64,000 nt of DNA from Bacteroidota bacterium. GTDB lineage: Bacteria > Bacteroidota > Bacteroidia > Chitinophagales > Chitinophagaceae. Positions 31,247-40,203 of the stretch are shown here, in pieces. Under the pieces are notes generated by a model. The model worked only from the letters and a program-made list of their open reading frames with translations. It was not told the origin of the DNA and did no database searches. Position 1 is the stretch's first letter, and each line of letters begins with the position of its first letter. Where the stretch lies: assembly GCA_016715505.1 (NCBI GenBank), contig JADJZY010000006.1, forward strand, positions 124,001 through 188,000, in the 5' to 3' direction. The position numbers were made by a program, and so were the translations under genes.

Positions 31247-32305
31247 ATGGCATTTATACAGGCAATTGGAATAGGAGAGGCAGATTATTTTCATCAACAA
31301 TCTGCCATATTAGATTTCATGCAAAAAAGGTATGATATCCCAACGCAGGATTTAGATAAGGTGAAGAGGTTGTATACACGTTCAGAAATCGATAGCCGGT
31401 ATGCGGCGCTGCAGGATTTTTCCTTGCCGCATGAGGAGTGGACATTTTTTTCGAAACAATCTGTGGTATCCATCGATGACCGAATGGAAAAATATTTTGA
31501 GCTGGCACCGGCCTTATGTATGAAAGCCATTGGAAATCTGGACCCTCAATTTTTGGATGGCATCACACATTTATTGACGGTCAGTTGTACGGGTATGGCC
31601 GCTCCCGGATTGGATATCCAATTGATTCGATTGCTTGGTTTGCCCTCCAATACGGTAAGAAGTTCGATTAATTTTATGGGTTGTTATGCGGCTATTCATG
31701 CATTGAAACAGGCCAATGATATTTGCGCAGCAGGGCCAAATGCAAGGGTACTGATTGTGGATGTGGAATTATGCACTTTGCATTTTCAGGAAGCCTATTC
31801 GTTTGAAAATATTACGACCTCTTTATTGTTTGGCGATGGAGCAGCTGCAGTCGTGGTTGGAAACAAAAAGGGCATTTATGAAATCAATGGGTTTTACGCT
31901 GAAATAATTTGGAAAGGCTATGCGGACATGGCCTGGCAAATTTCGGCCAATGGATTTTTGATGTCCTTAACGGGTTTGGTTCCGGATTTGATTGCGTCTG
32001 AAATAAAGCCCCTGATGCAGGCCGCTTTTGAACATGCGCAGGTGAGTAGCTCAGATATTCGTTATTGGGCCATACATCCGGGCGGTAAAAAAATATTGCA
32101 GGAAATATCTAAAGCATTGAACCTAGGTGCGGAAGATTTACATGACTCCAGGGAGATTTTACGGCAATACGGAAATATGTCTTCGGCTACCATTTTATTT
32201 TTATTACATCGTATGAAGGAATTGCATCCGGAACCCGGACATGTCTTCGGCGCTGCATTTGGTCCGGGATTGACCATGGAAACCATGAACTTATACAAAT
32301 GTTGA
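31247..32305 (+). CDS. Type III polyketide synthase (chalcone/stilbene synthase family)
   Basis: A 352-residue ketosynthase-like enzyme that condenses a starter acyl-CoA with malonyl units without an acyl carrier protein. The catalytic triad is visible: Cys114 in SCTGMAAPG, His277 in AIHPGG and Asn310 in YGNMSS. The family signature near the C-terminus reads FGPGLTME. It is normal in length. Its neighbours (UbiA before; methyltransferase overlapping by seven bases; FAD oxidoreductase after) form a tight operon similar in content to the Streptomyces srs phenolic-lipid cluster, which pairs a type III PKS with a methyltransferase and a flavoprotein. The product may be an alkylresorcinol- or alkylpyrone-type compound; this is inference. 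Confidence 0.92.
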   Translation: MAFIQAIGIGEADYFHQQSAILDFMQKRYDIPTQDLDKVKRLYTRSEIDSRYAALQDFSLPHEEWTFFSKQSVVSIDDRMEKYFELAPALCMKAIGNLDPQFLDGITHLLTVSCTGMAAPGLDIQLIRLLGLPSNTVRSSINFMGCYAAIHALKQANDICAAGPNARVLIVDVELCTLHFQEAYSFENITTSLLFGDGAAAVVVGNKKGIYEINGFYAEIIWKGYADMAWQISANGFLMSLTGLVPDLIASEIKPLMQAAFEHAQVSSSDIRYWAIHPGGKKILQEISKALNLGAEDLHDSREILRQYGNMSSATILFLLHRMKELHPEPGHVFGAAFGPGLTMETMNLYKC

Positions 32306-32991
32306 GATTGACCCATCGATCAAACTTAAAGGAACTACTCGACGCAGAAAATATACCCGCCGATGATTTGGTATTAAACATGCAGGAATTAGATACCATC
32401 AACACTTACTTGGGTGGGCATCAAATTACACTTGCCGGATTTAAAAAATTTGCAGTTAAAAAGAAGTCCATCCGTATTCTCGAAATTGGTTGCGGTGGCG
32501 GAGATAATTTAAGGGTGATCCAATCGTATTGTCGTAAAAAAGGAATAGAAGTACACTGTATAGGTGTAGATTTGAATCCGCATATTGTGGCATATGCCCG
32601 TATCAATCATCCGGATATTCATTTCGAAATCAGCGACTACCGGAAAATGAATTTGACTACAAAACCGGATATTATTTTTAGTTCATTATTTTGTCATCAT
32701 TTTGAGGATAATGATTTAATGGAACAGCTTCAATGGATGAGTTTGAATAGCGGATGGGGATTTTTTATCAATGATTTACACCGGCATTTTTTGGCGTATT
32801 ATTCTATCCAAATACTGACCCGTTTGTTTTCAAAATCGTATCTGGTAAAAAATGATGCGCCACTATCTGTGGCGAGGGGTTTCAAAAAAAGTGAATGGCA
32901 AAAACTTTTAAAAGAAGTGGGAATGAATAAGGCCTGGATAGCCTGGAGATGGGCCTTCAGGCATTTAATCATATATCAACATAAAAAGTAA
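32299..32991 (+). CDS. SAM-dependent methyltransferase of the type III PKS operon
   Basis: A 230-residue class I methyltransferase. Motif I is ILEIGCGGGDNLRVI, with an acidic residue at the end of strand 2 (CIGVDLNPHIVAYA). The motif IV region reads DIIFSSLFCHHFEDNDL. The ATG overlaps the polyketide synthase stop codon region by seven bases, so translation is probably coupled. By analogy with BpsB and SrsB, it may O- or C-methylate the polyketide; the target atom cannot be deduced. The following oxidoreductase starts four bases after its stop. Confidence 0.85.
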   Translation: MLRLTHRSNLKELLDAENIPADDLVLNMQELDTINTYLGGHQITLAGFKKFAVKKKSIRILEIGCGGGDNLRVIQSYCRKKGIEVHCIGVDLNPHIVAYARINHPDIHFEISDYRKMNLTTKPDIIFSSLFCHHFEDNDLMEQLQWMSLNSGWGFFINDLHRHFLAYYSIQILTRLFSKSYLVKNDAPLSVARGFKKSEWQKLLKEVGMNKAWIAWRWAFRHLIIYQHKK

Positions 32992-32995
32992 TTCG

Positions 32996-34102
32996 ATGAA
33001 ATATGATTGTATGATTGTGGGTGGGGGATTATCGGGTTTGGCATTATCGATATTGATGGCCAGGGCTCAAAAAAAAGTGTTGCTCATCGAAAAAAAGAAG
33101 TACCCTGCTCATAAAGTTTGTGGAGAATATATTTCGAATGAAAGTAGAGCGTTTTTAATCAAATTAGGTATTGTGCCGGAACAATGGCATTTGCCGGAAA
33201 TTAATCAATTGGTTTTTAGTGATCAGCGCGGCAGGCTTATTCGCGAACAATTGGATTCTGGTGGATTTGGTATACGGCGTTACGCTTTAGATGAAGCTTT
33301 ATTTCAAATTGCTCGGAAAGAAGGGGTAGATATTCGAACAAGTACGACTTGCTTGGGATATGAAAAAAATATGCAAGGATTTAAAGTGTTAACCAATGCC
33401 GGTGAATTTGAGGGGCGGATTTTGTGCGGGGCTTTTGGGCGATATGCATTTGGGAATTTTAATAAAGGCCAAACCGGTGGTGAAAATTGGGTAGGTGTAA
33501 AACATCATCTTCGTGGTGCATTTGCGGCAGATACCATTGGTTTGCATTTGTTTGAAGGAGGGTACTGTGGCATGAGTAAAGTGGATGATGAACAATATTG
33601 TTTGTGCTATTTGGTGAAAGCCGAAATGTTGAAAAAGTACAAGGGGCAGATATCCTTGCTCGAAAGCGAAGTGTTGCAAAAAAATCCACGACTCGCAGAA
33701 ATTTGGAAAGAAGGGCAAAAGGTATATGAAGATCCACTAACGATTTCGAATGTGACCTTTTATGCGAAACAAGCTGTTGCCGATGATGTTTTTTATTTGG
33801 GAGATAGTGCCGGAAGCATTGCACCGCTTACAGGAAACGGGATGAGTAATGCGCTGAGGAGTGCCGCCATGTTGGAGCCTTTATTAAACAAAGTATTGAA
33901 TGAAGAGTATTCGCTGGCAAAAGCGGCAAAAGTTTATGCGCAAGAATGGAATCAACAAATGGGGCAGCGGATTCGGGCCGGCCGTTGGATCCAATATTTT
34001 TTTTGTCAAGCAGCCCTAACACCCTTTTTTTTCTTTTTTGTAAGGAATTTTGCTTTTGTACGTCGAATGATTATACGGATGACGCATGGAAAGTCATTTT
34101 GA
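32996..34102 (+). CDS. FAD-dependent oxidoreductase (geranylgeranyl reductase/hydroxylase-like)
   Basis: A 368-residue flavoprotein. The N-terminal dinucleotide fold is IVGGGLSGLALSILMARAQ with the acidic end LIEKK, followed by the CGEYIS motif seen in geranylgeranyl-reductase-like proteins. The second FAD motif is GDSAGSIAPLTGNGMSNALR. In this operon it may hydroxylate the aromatic ring to a quinone, like the flavoprotein SrsC, or reduce prenyl double bonds; sequence alone does not choose. It is the last gene of the operon; about 280 bases with no visible gene follow. Confidence 0.83.
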   Translation: MKYDCMIVGGGLSGLALSILMARAQKKVLLIEKKKYPAHKVCGEYISNESRAFLIKLGIVPEQWHLPEINQLVFSDQRGRLIREQLDSGGFGIRRYALDEALFQIARKEGVDIRTSTTCLGYEKNMQGFKVLTNAGEFEGRILCGAFGRYAFGNFNKGQTGGENWVGVKHHLRGAFAADTIGLHLFEGGYCGMSKVDDEQYCLCYLVKAEMLKKYKGQISLLESEVLQKNPRLAEIWKEGQKVYEDPLTISNVTFYAKQAVADDVFYLGDSAGSIAPLTGNGMSNALRSAAMLEPLLNKVLNEEYSLAKAAKVYAQEWNQQMGQRIRAGRWIQYFFCQAALTPFFFFFVRNFAFVRRMIIRMTHGKSF

Positions 34103-34384
34103 GCATTTAGTTCAAGATCGCCAAACATTCGTTAAAAGAAACGCAAATAAAATGGAATACCTAAAATGATCGTTTGAAGTGGGTTAATGCTTTCGTGAAT
34201 CAATCAAGATGAGCGTAACAATGATTGCTTCTTTGAAATCGGATAATACCAACGTGAATGGGTAGATAATCCAATTCATTTTGTGGTTTATACCGATGTG
34301 ATAATATTGATAAGATAAATGAAAAATTAGGATGAACTTTGAAATCCATAGCGGCAACAGAAAAACAAACTAAAACATTTAAAT

Positions 34385-34957
34385 ATGTATTTGAAACAAA
34401 TGAAAAATCGAACTATCAAAAAAGTCAATTCGATGCGCTGGCCGCTCAGCCTTGGATTGTTTTGTTTATTTAGCATCTTTGTGCAATGCAGCACCGCTCA
34501 AAATCCACAAAAAATGTCAGAAAATAAAAATACAATTTACTCCACCAATGATACCACAAAAGTAAAGGTGAGTGAAGATGAATGGAAAAAGAATCTTGAC
34601 CCGGAGGTGTTTCATATCGCCCGGCAGAAAGGAACAGAATATGCTTTTTCGGGTAAATTCTGGAATCATTACGATGCAGGTTTGTATCGATGTAAAGCTT
34701 GCGGCAATGCCTTGTTCAGGTCTGACGGAAAATTTGAAAGCAGTTGTGGATGGCCAAGTTTTTTTGAGCCCGTGAACGATAAAAGCGTTAAATACGCCGA
34801 AGATCATTCACATGGTATGCATCGTGTTGAGGTGATGTGTGCCCGTTGCGATGCGCATTTGGGTCATATCTTTGATGATGGTCCGCCACCAACTTATAAA
34901 CGATATTGTATTAATTCGGTGATTTTGGATTTTGAGGCAAAAGACGAAAAAAAATAA
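34385..34957 (+). CDS. msrB: Peptide methionine-R-sulfoxide reductase, envelope-targeted
   Basis: Reduces methionine-R-sulfoxide in proteins. The N-terminus is a secretion or lipoprotein signal (LGLFCLFSIFVQCS), although Gln before the Cys is not a canonical lipobox residue. The MsrB core is complete: zinc-site pairs CKAC and CARC, SCGWPSFF, HGMHRVEV, GHIFDDGPPPT and the catalytic Cys in RYCINS. The start may be the ATG at 34385 or 34400. It is followed after three bases by msrA and then by a thioredoxin-like lipoprotein, suggesting an extracytoplasmic methionine repair operon. Confidence 0.94.
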   Translation: MYLKQMKNRTIKKVNSMRWPLSLGLFCLFSIFVQCSTAQNPQKMSENKNTIYSTNDTTKVKVSEDEWKKNLDPEVFHIARQKGTEYAFSGKFWNHYDAGLYRCKACGNALFRSDGKFESSCGWPSFFEPVNDKSVKYAEDHSHGMHRVEVMCARCDAHLGHIFDDGPPPTYKRYCINSVILDFEAKDEKK

Positions 34958-34960
34958 TCA

Positions 34961-35622
34961 ATGATCATGCGTAACAATTTAATCATGGCTTTTTGTGTCT
35001 TGTTGTTGGCAATGAGTTGTCAAAGCGAGGCGAGTATTCAACATCAAACAGTTTTTAAAGAAATGGAAGCAAAACAAAATGAAACAGAAAAAGGATTGGA
35101 TACCATCGTAGTGGGTGGAGGTTGCTTTTGGTGTGTTGAAGCACAATTCCTGTTGTTGGATGGGGTGCTCTCGGTGCGATCAGGGTATGCCGGTGGAAAA
35201 GTAAAAAATCCGACTTATAAAGAAGTATGTACGGGAATGACCGGGCATGCAGAAGTGATTGAAGTGGTTTACAATAAGGAACGAATCAGTACCGACGAAA
35301 TTTTGGCGGCCTTTTGGCAATCGCATGATCCAACGCAATTAAACCGTCAGGGGAATGATGTAGGTACTCAATATCGTTCTGTTATTTTTATAAAGATGAT
35401 GCCCAGAAAAAACTGGCTGAGGAGTACAAACAAAAACTCAATCAGGAGAAAGTATATGACCGGGATGTGGTGACCGAGATTTCTCCCCTCACTGAGTTTT
35501 ATGTAGCAGAAAATTATCACCAGAACTATTACAATGAAAATACGAATCAGGGGTATTGTCAGTATGTGATTGCCCCTAAGGTTGAAAAATTTAAAAAAGT
35601 ATTTAAAACTAAACTCAAATAA
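34961..35622 (+). CDS. msrA: Peptide methionine-S-sulfoxide reductase lipoprotein (frameshifted)
   Basis: Reduces methionine-S-sulfoxide. A lipoprotein signal with lipobox AMSC is followed by the active-site GGGCFWC, then GYAGGKVKNPTYKEVCTG, GHAEVIEVVY and HDPTQLNRQGNDVGTQYRS. The frame is lost at about 35387-35391: one extra T in the T-run gives VIFYKDDAQKKLAEEY and then an intact C-terminus to the TAA at 35620-35622 (NQGYCQYVI). With that correction it has normal length. The trio msrB-msrA-thioredoxin is consistent with repair of oxidised proteins outside the cytoplasm. Confidence 0.93.
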
Positions 35623-35628
35623 ACTTTT

Positions 35629-36066
35629 ATGCGTACATCCATATCTCTTCTATTATTCGGACTTATTTTGTTCATAGTCTCTTGTAAAAAGAAGGCTGAA
35701 TTTACAGACCCCTCAAGCTATCAAGTAGTGGTGATCAACGAAAATTGGTCACAGGCTGTTCAGCAAGCCAAAGATAAAAATCAACATATCTTTTTATTGT
35801 TACATGCCGATTGGTGTGGTATTTGTAAAGGTTTTATTGCGGATGTGATGCCTGATCAGGATGTGGCGCTCAGTATCAACAATAAAATCATCGTTGCCAT
35901 GGTAGATGGTGACATGCCAGGCGGTGCCGATTTGAAAACTAAATATGCGGTGAGTGCATATCCGACGATGGTTATTGTCGACAAGGATGAAAATACCCTC
36001 CTTAAAAGGCAAGGCCAAATAGAGAAGCAAGAATTTGTGGATTGGATTACACCGTATTTGAAGTAA
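35629..36066 (+). CDS. Thioredoxin-like lipoprotein
   Basis: A 145-residue protein with a lipoprotein signal (FIVSCKKK) and a thioredoxin fold whose active site is WCGICK; the cis-proline loop is seen at SAYPTMVIVDK. It starts six bases after msrA, so it is probably the electron donor, or part of the donor chain, that recycles the envelope Msr enzymes. That role is inference from context. The Cys-Gly-Ile-Cys centre differs from the common CGPC. Confidence 0.82.
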   Translation: MRTSISLLLFGLILFIVSCKKKAEFTDPSSYQVVVINENWSQAVQQAKDKNQHIFLLLHADWCGICKGFIADVMPDQDVALSINNKIIVAMVDGDMPGGADLKTKYAVSAYPTMVIVDKDENTLLKRQGQIEKQEFVDWITPYLK

Positions 36067-36154
36067 CTTTCATGCAATTCTATGAGATGGTCCGGAAATT
36101 TGGTAAAGAAGGCTGGGCATTTCATATTGTAGGATAAAATCACATCATCTGGCC

Positions 36155-36700
36155 ATGCAAAAAATAACTGTTTTTCTTCTTGTAATCATCATTTCGTTTC
36201 TTTCATCCGTTCCCCTTTTTGCACAGTGGATGAAATTTGAGCAAGTTATCGTAAGCTTCAAAATCAAGAATGCCGGTATCAATGTGGATGGGCGATTTGG
36301 CAATGCCAAAGGGAGTGGTAAATTTGATGAAAAGGATCTTTCAAAGTCCTATTTTTTGGGCGTAGTTGAGCCTCATTCGGTTCAAACGGGCATTAAAATG
36401 CGCGACAAACATTTAAAAGAAAAATCCGAATTTTTTGATGTACAGAAATTTCCATCCATCGAAATGAAGTCGGTAAAAATTGAGTTGGAAAGTGCCCAAC
36501 AGTATCGGGTAACCTGGGATTTGACCATGAAGGGAATTACCCTGCGCTTTAAATCAAGCATGACGGCTGTTCAGGAAAATGGGAAATTGATTCTGCAAAC
36601 TACTTTTAAACTGAACCGAAAAGAATGGAAAGTTGGCGGCAACAGCATAACCATGAGTGATGTTGTGAGCGTTCAATTACGGGCTGTGATGACGAAGTAG
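36155..36700 (+). CDS. YceI-family lipid-binding-like secreted protein
   Basis: A 181-residue protein with a signal peptide ending near LFAQ. YceI proteins are periplasmic beta-barrels that bind polyprenoid-like lipids. Family features seen are VSFKIKNAGINVDGRFG, the IKMRDKHLKEKSEFFDV segment and KFPSIEMKS, plus LTMKGIT further on. It lies 88 bases after the thioredoxin-like gene and may be co-transcribed. Its ligand is unknown; an isoprenoid product such as that of the nearby UbiA operon is a speculation. Confidence 0.85.
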   Translation: MQKITVFLLVIIISFLSSVPLFAQWMKFEQVIVSFKIKNAGINVDGRFGNAKGSGKFDEKDLSKSYFLGVVEPHSVQTGIKMRDKHLKEKSEFFDVQKFPSIEMKSVKIELESAQQYRVTWDLTMKGITLRFKSSMTAVQENGKLILQTTFKLNRKEWKVGGNSITMSDVVSVQLRAVMTK

Positions 36701-36774
36701 TGTATCTGTCAAACCTTGCCCCAACAGTCTTATGGTTATTGGATATCTTTGAATCGCTACAACAAAATTTGGTT

Positions 36775-36782
36775 TACCTTCG
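36775..36782 (+). promoter_or_regulatory. Probable -7 box of mfd
   Basis: TACCTTCG differs from TAnnTTTG at one base and lies nine bases before the mfd ATG, leaving room for only a very short leader. Confidence 0.35.
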
Positions 36783-36791
36783 CCATCCTTT

Positions 36792-39700
36792 ATGAATTTG
36801 CAGTATCTGCAAGGATTATACGAACAACATCCCTGTCTGAAAAATTTGACAGATGATATTGTATTGCCTGCACCCCGCCTTATTCGCTTAAAAAATATAC
36901 GCCATGCGGCGTTTTCATTTTTTGCGACCACGGTATTTAAGTCTTTAGACTACAATCATATTTTTATACTAGACGATAAAGAAGCCGCAGCTTATTTTCA
37001 AAACGACTTTGAAACACTCAGCGGAGCATTGGACGTGTGTTTGTTTCCGGGCTCATTTAAAAAGACCGGTCAAATCGGGGCGTTAAATAGCAGCCATGTG
37101 ATGTTGCGTGCCGAAGCGCTCATGAAATGGAACGCCGAACAGGTGCGCAAAAAGGTGTTGATTACTTATCGGGAAGCCATTACCGAAAAGGTGGTGAATC
37201 CGAATACCTTCACCAAAAACACCGTATTCATCAAACAAAACCAAAAACTGGATACAGCATTTTTACTGGAGTTTTGTTGGACATGGGTTTTGTAAAAGAA
37301 GATTTTGTATACGAACCCGGACAATTTGCAATTCGTGGAGGTATAATTGATATCTATTCTTTTGGGAATGAATATCCGTATCGGGTAGAATTGTTTGATG
37401 ATGAGGTGGAAAGTATCCGTTTGTTTAATCCCGAAAACCAACTTTCGGAACGCCGCCTTCTGCAGGTGAGTATCATTCCAAATATTGAAACCCATTTTGA
37501 TCGGAGCGAAAAAATATCCTTATTTGAATACATTCCGGAAAATACCATTGTCTGGATTCATGATGCCGCACACTGCCTCGAAAGGATCCGGAAAATGACC
37601 CGGTTTTTGGAGGACAAACAAGAGGTGGTTTATGTGAATGATAAAGATGAAGAAACAAAAATTTTACCGGAAGATTTTTTGAATCCGGAGGAGCTCATTC
37701 GTCAGATATCACAAAAACGATTGGTGGAATTTGGTAAGGGATTTGCAGATGAAGAATTTCAAGTTCCCGTCTTCAAAGAGTTTTCTTTTCAGGTGAATGA
37801 ACAACCCGCCTTTAATCGAAATTTTGAATTGCTCATTCAGGATCTCAACGATAAAGCAGCCGCTCATTTTACCTTGTTTATTTTTTCGGAGAATGTGAAA
37901 CAATTGGAAAGATTGCGGAGCATCTTTACCGAACTGAAAGCCAATATCTTGTTCACGCCTATTCCGCATTCGATTTCGGCCGGGTTTATTGATCATGATT
38001 TAAAAGTGGTGGCTTATACCGATCACCAGATTTTTCAACGATACCACAAATACAAAATGAAACAGGCCTACTCGCAAGGGAAGGCGCTGAATTTGCGGGC
38101 ATTGAAGGAGTTACAGCCGGGTGACTTTGTAGCCCATATTGATCATGGTATCGGTCGATATTCGGGGTTGCAAAAAATAGATGTGAATGGTGTCATGCAG
38201 GAAGCCGTGCGCATTTTGTACAAGGACAATGATGTGCTTTATGTGAACATCAATTCATTGCATAAAATTACCCGCTACACCGGTAAGGATGGCACTGAGC
38301 CAAAGATGCATAAAATTGGTAGCGGTGCATGGGAAAAACTTAAGGCGAAAACCAAGAAACAAGTTAAGGATATTGCCAGCGATTTGATTCGTTTATATGC
38401 TGCCCGAAGAGCCAGTCAGGGATATGCATTTGCTCCTGATTCCTATATGCAAACCGAACTGGAGGCTTCCTTTATGTATGAAGATACTCCCGATCAGGGC
38501 AAGGCTGTGCAGGATGTTAAAAAAGATATGGAATCAACGTCTCCCATGGATCGATTGGTTTGTGGCGATGTGGGTTTTGGTAAAACAGAAGTGGCCATCC
38601 GTGCGGCTTTTAAAGCAGTGGCCGATGGTAAACAAGCTGCTGTATTAGTGCCTACTACCATTTTGGCTTATCAGCACTATCAAAATTTTAAAGAGCGATT
38701 AAAGGATTTTCCATGTACAGTGGATTATTTAAACCGCTTTAAATCGAGTAAGGAAAAAAATTAACCTTCGAAAAACTGGCAGACGGCAAAATTGATATTG
38801 TTATCGGAACCCATGCGCTTCTGGGGAAGGATGTGAAGTTTAAAGAATTGGGTTTGCTCGTGATCGATGAAGAACAAAAATTTGGCGTTGCTGCAAAGGA
38901 GAAAATTAAGAATTTGAAAGTGAACGTGGATACCCTCACCCTGACAGCCACGCCCATTCCCCGGACCTTACAGTTTTCACTCATGGGCGCTCGTGATTTA
39001 TCGGTGATCAATACACCGCCACCAAACAGACAACCTGTTCATACCGAGGTGGCGATGTTTAATGACGAGCTCATCCGCGATGCCATTTATTATGAAACTG
39101 AGCGGGGGGGACAAGTATTTTTTATCCATAATCGGGTTCATGGTTTGGCAGAAATGCGCGCCCATATTCAAACACTTTGTCCGGATATTAGCATTGGAAT
39201 GGCTCATGGGCAATTGGAAGGTGATGAACTAGAAGAAACCATTCTTGATTTTATGGCACAGAAATATGATGTATTGGTAAGTACCAATATTGTAGAAAGT
39301 GGGGTGGATATTCCGAATGCCAATACCATTATCGTGAATAATGCTCATCAATTCGGGCTGAGTGATTTACATCAATTGCGCGGACGGGTAGGGCGTAGCA
39401 ATAAAAAGGCGTTTTGTTATTTGCTCGCACCTTCATTAAGTTTGTTGCCGAGCGATTCCAAAAAACGTTTACAAACCATTGAGCAATTCAGTGAATTAGG
39501 AAGTGGTTTTCAAATTGCCATGAAGGATTTAGATATCCGGGGTGCAGGGAATATGTTAGGCGGTGAACAAAGTGGATTTATTACGGATATTGGTTTTGAG
39601 ATGTATCAGAAAATTTTAAATGAAGCCATTCGTGAGTTAAAACACACCGACTTTAAAGATGTCTTCAAGGAACAGATATTAGATAAAGAAGATTTTGTTT

Positions 39701-40203
39701 CAGATTGCACCATTGATACAGATCTTGAAATACTGATACCGGATTCCTATGTGGAAAGTATTGCGGAACGATTGTCGCTTTATACCCAATTGGATCAATG
39801 TGAACATGAATCGGAGTTGCAGTTGTTCCGGGCGTCCCTGATAGATCGTTTTGGACCTATTCCTAAACAAGTGGAGGACTTATTCACAGCATTGCGTTTA
39901 CGTTGGTTAGGTAAGGAACTGGGTTTCGAAAAGGTGATGCTTAAAAACCGTCAGTTAAAATTATACTTTGTAGGTAATCCTGAATCACCCTATTTCCAAA
40001 GTCCAATATTTGATTACATTCTGGAGGCTACTCAAACCACCATTAAAAATGTTCGATTAAAACATATCGGAACCAATATGATGATGATTGTAGATTTGGT
40101 CAAAACGATTGACGAAATTGAAAAGCTTTTTTTACGTTTAAAACGACCTGCAGAAATCCAGCCTTCAAACCAGTTATCAGAAACGGACAGCAGCCTTGAA
40201 TAG
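36792..40203 (+). CDS. mfd: Transcription-repair coupling factor (two frameshifts)
   Basis: SF2 translocase that removes stalled RNA polymerase at DNA lesions and recruits UvrA. About 1137 residues after correction, the usual size. Seen are the UvrB-like N-terminal module (RGGIIDIYSFGNEYPYRVE), the RNA-polymerase-interacting domain (LQPGDFVAHIDHGIGRY), Walker A (GDVGFGKTEVAIRAAF), the DEEQ box (VIDEEQKFGV), TATPIPRTL, STNIVESGVDIPNANT, and QLRGRVGRS. Breaks occur near 37272 (one extra T gives EFLLDMGFV) and near 38754-38761 (one extra A gives KEKKLTFEKLADGK). The 3' end overlaps the convergent barrel gene by 27 bases. Confidence 0.95.
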
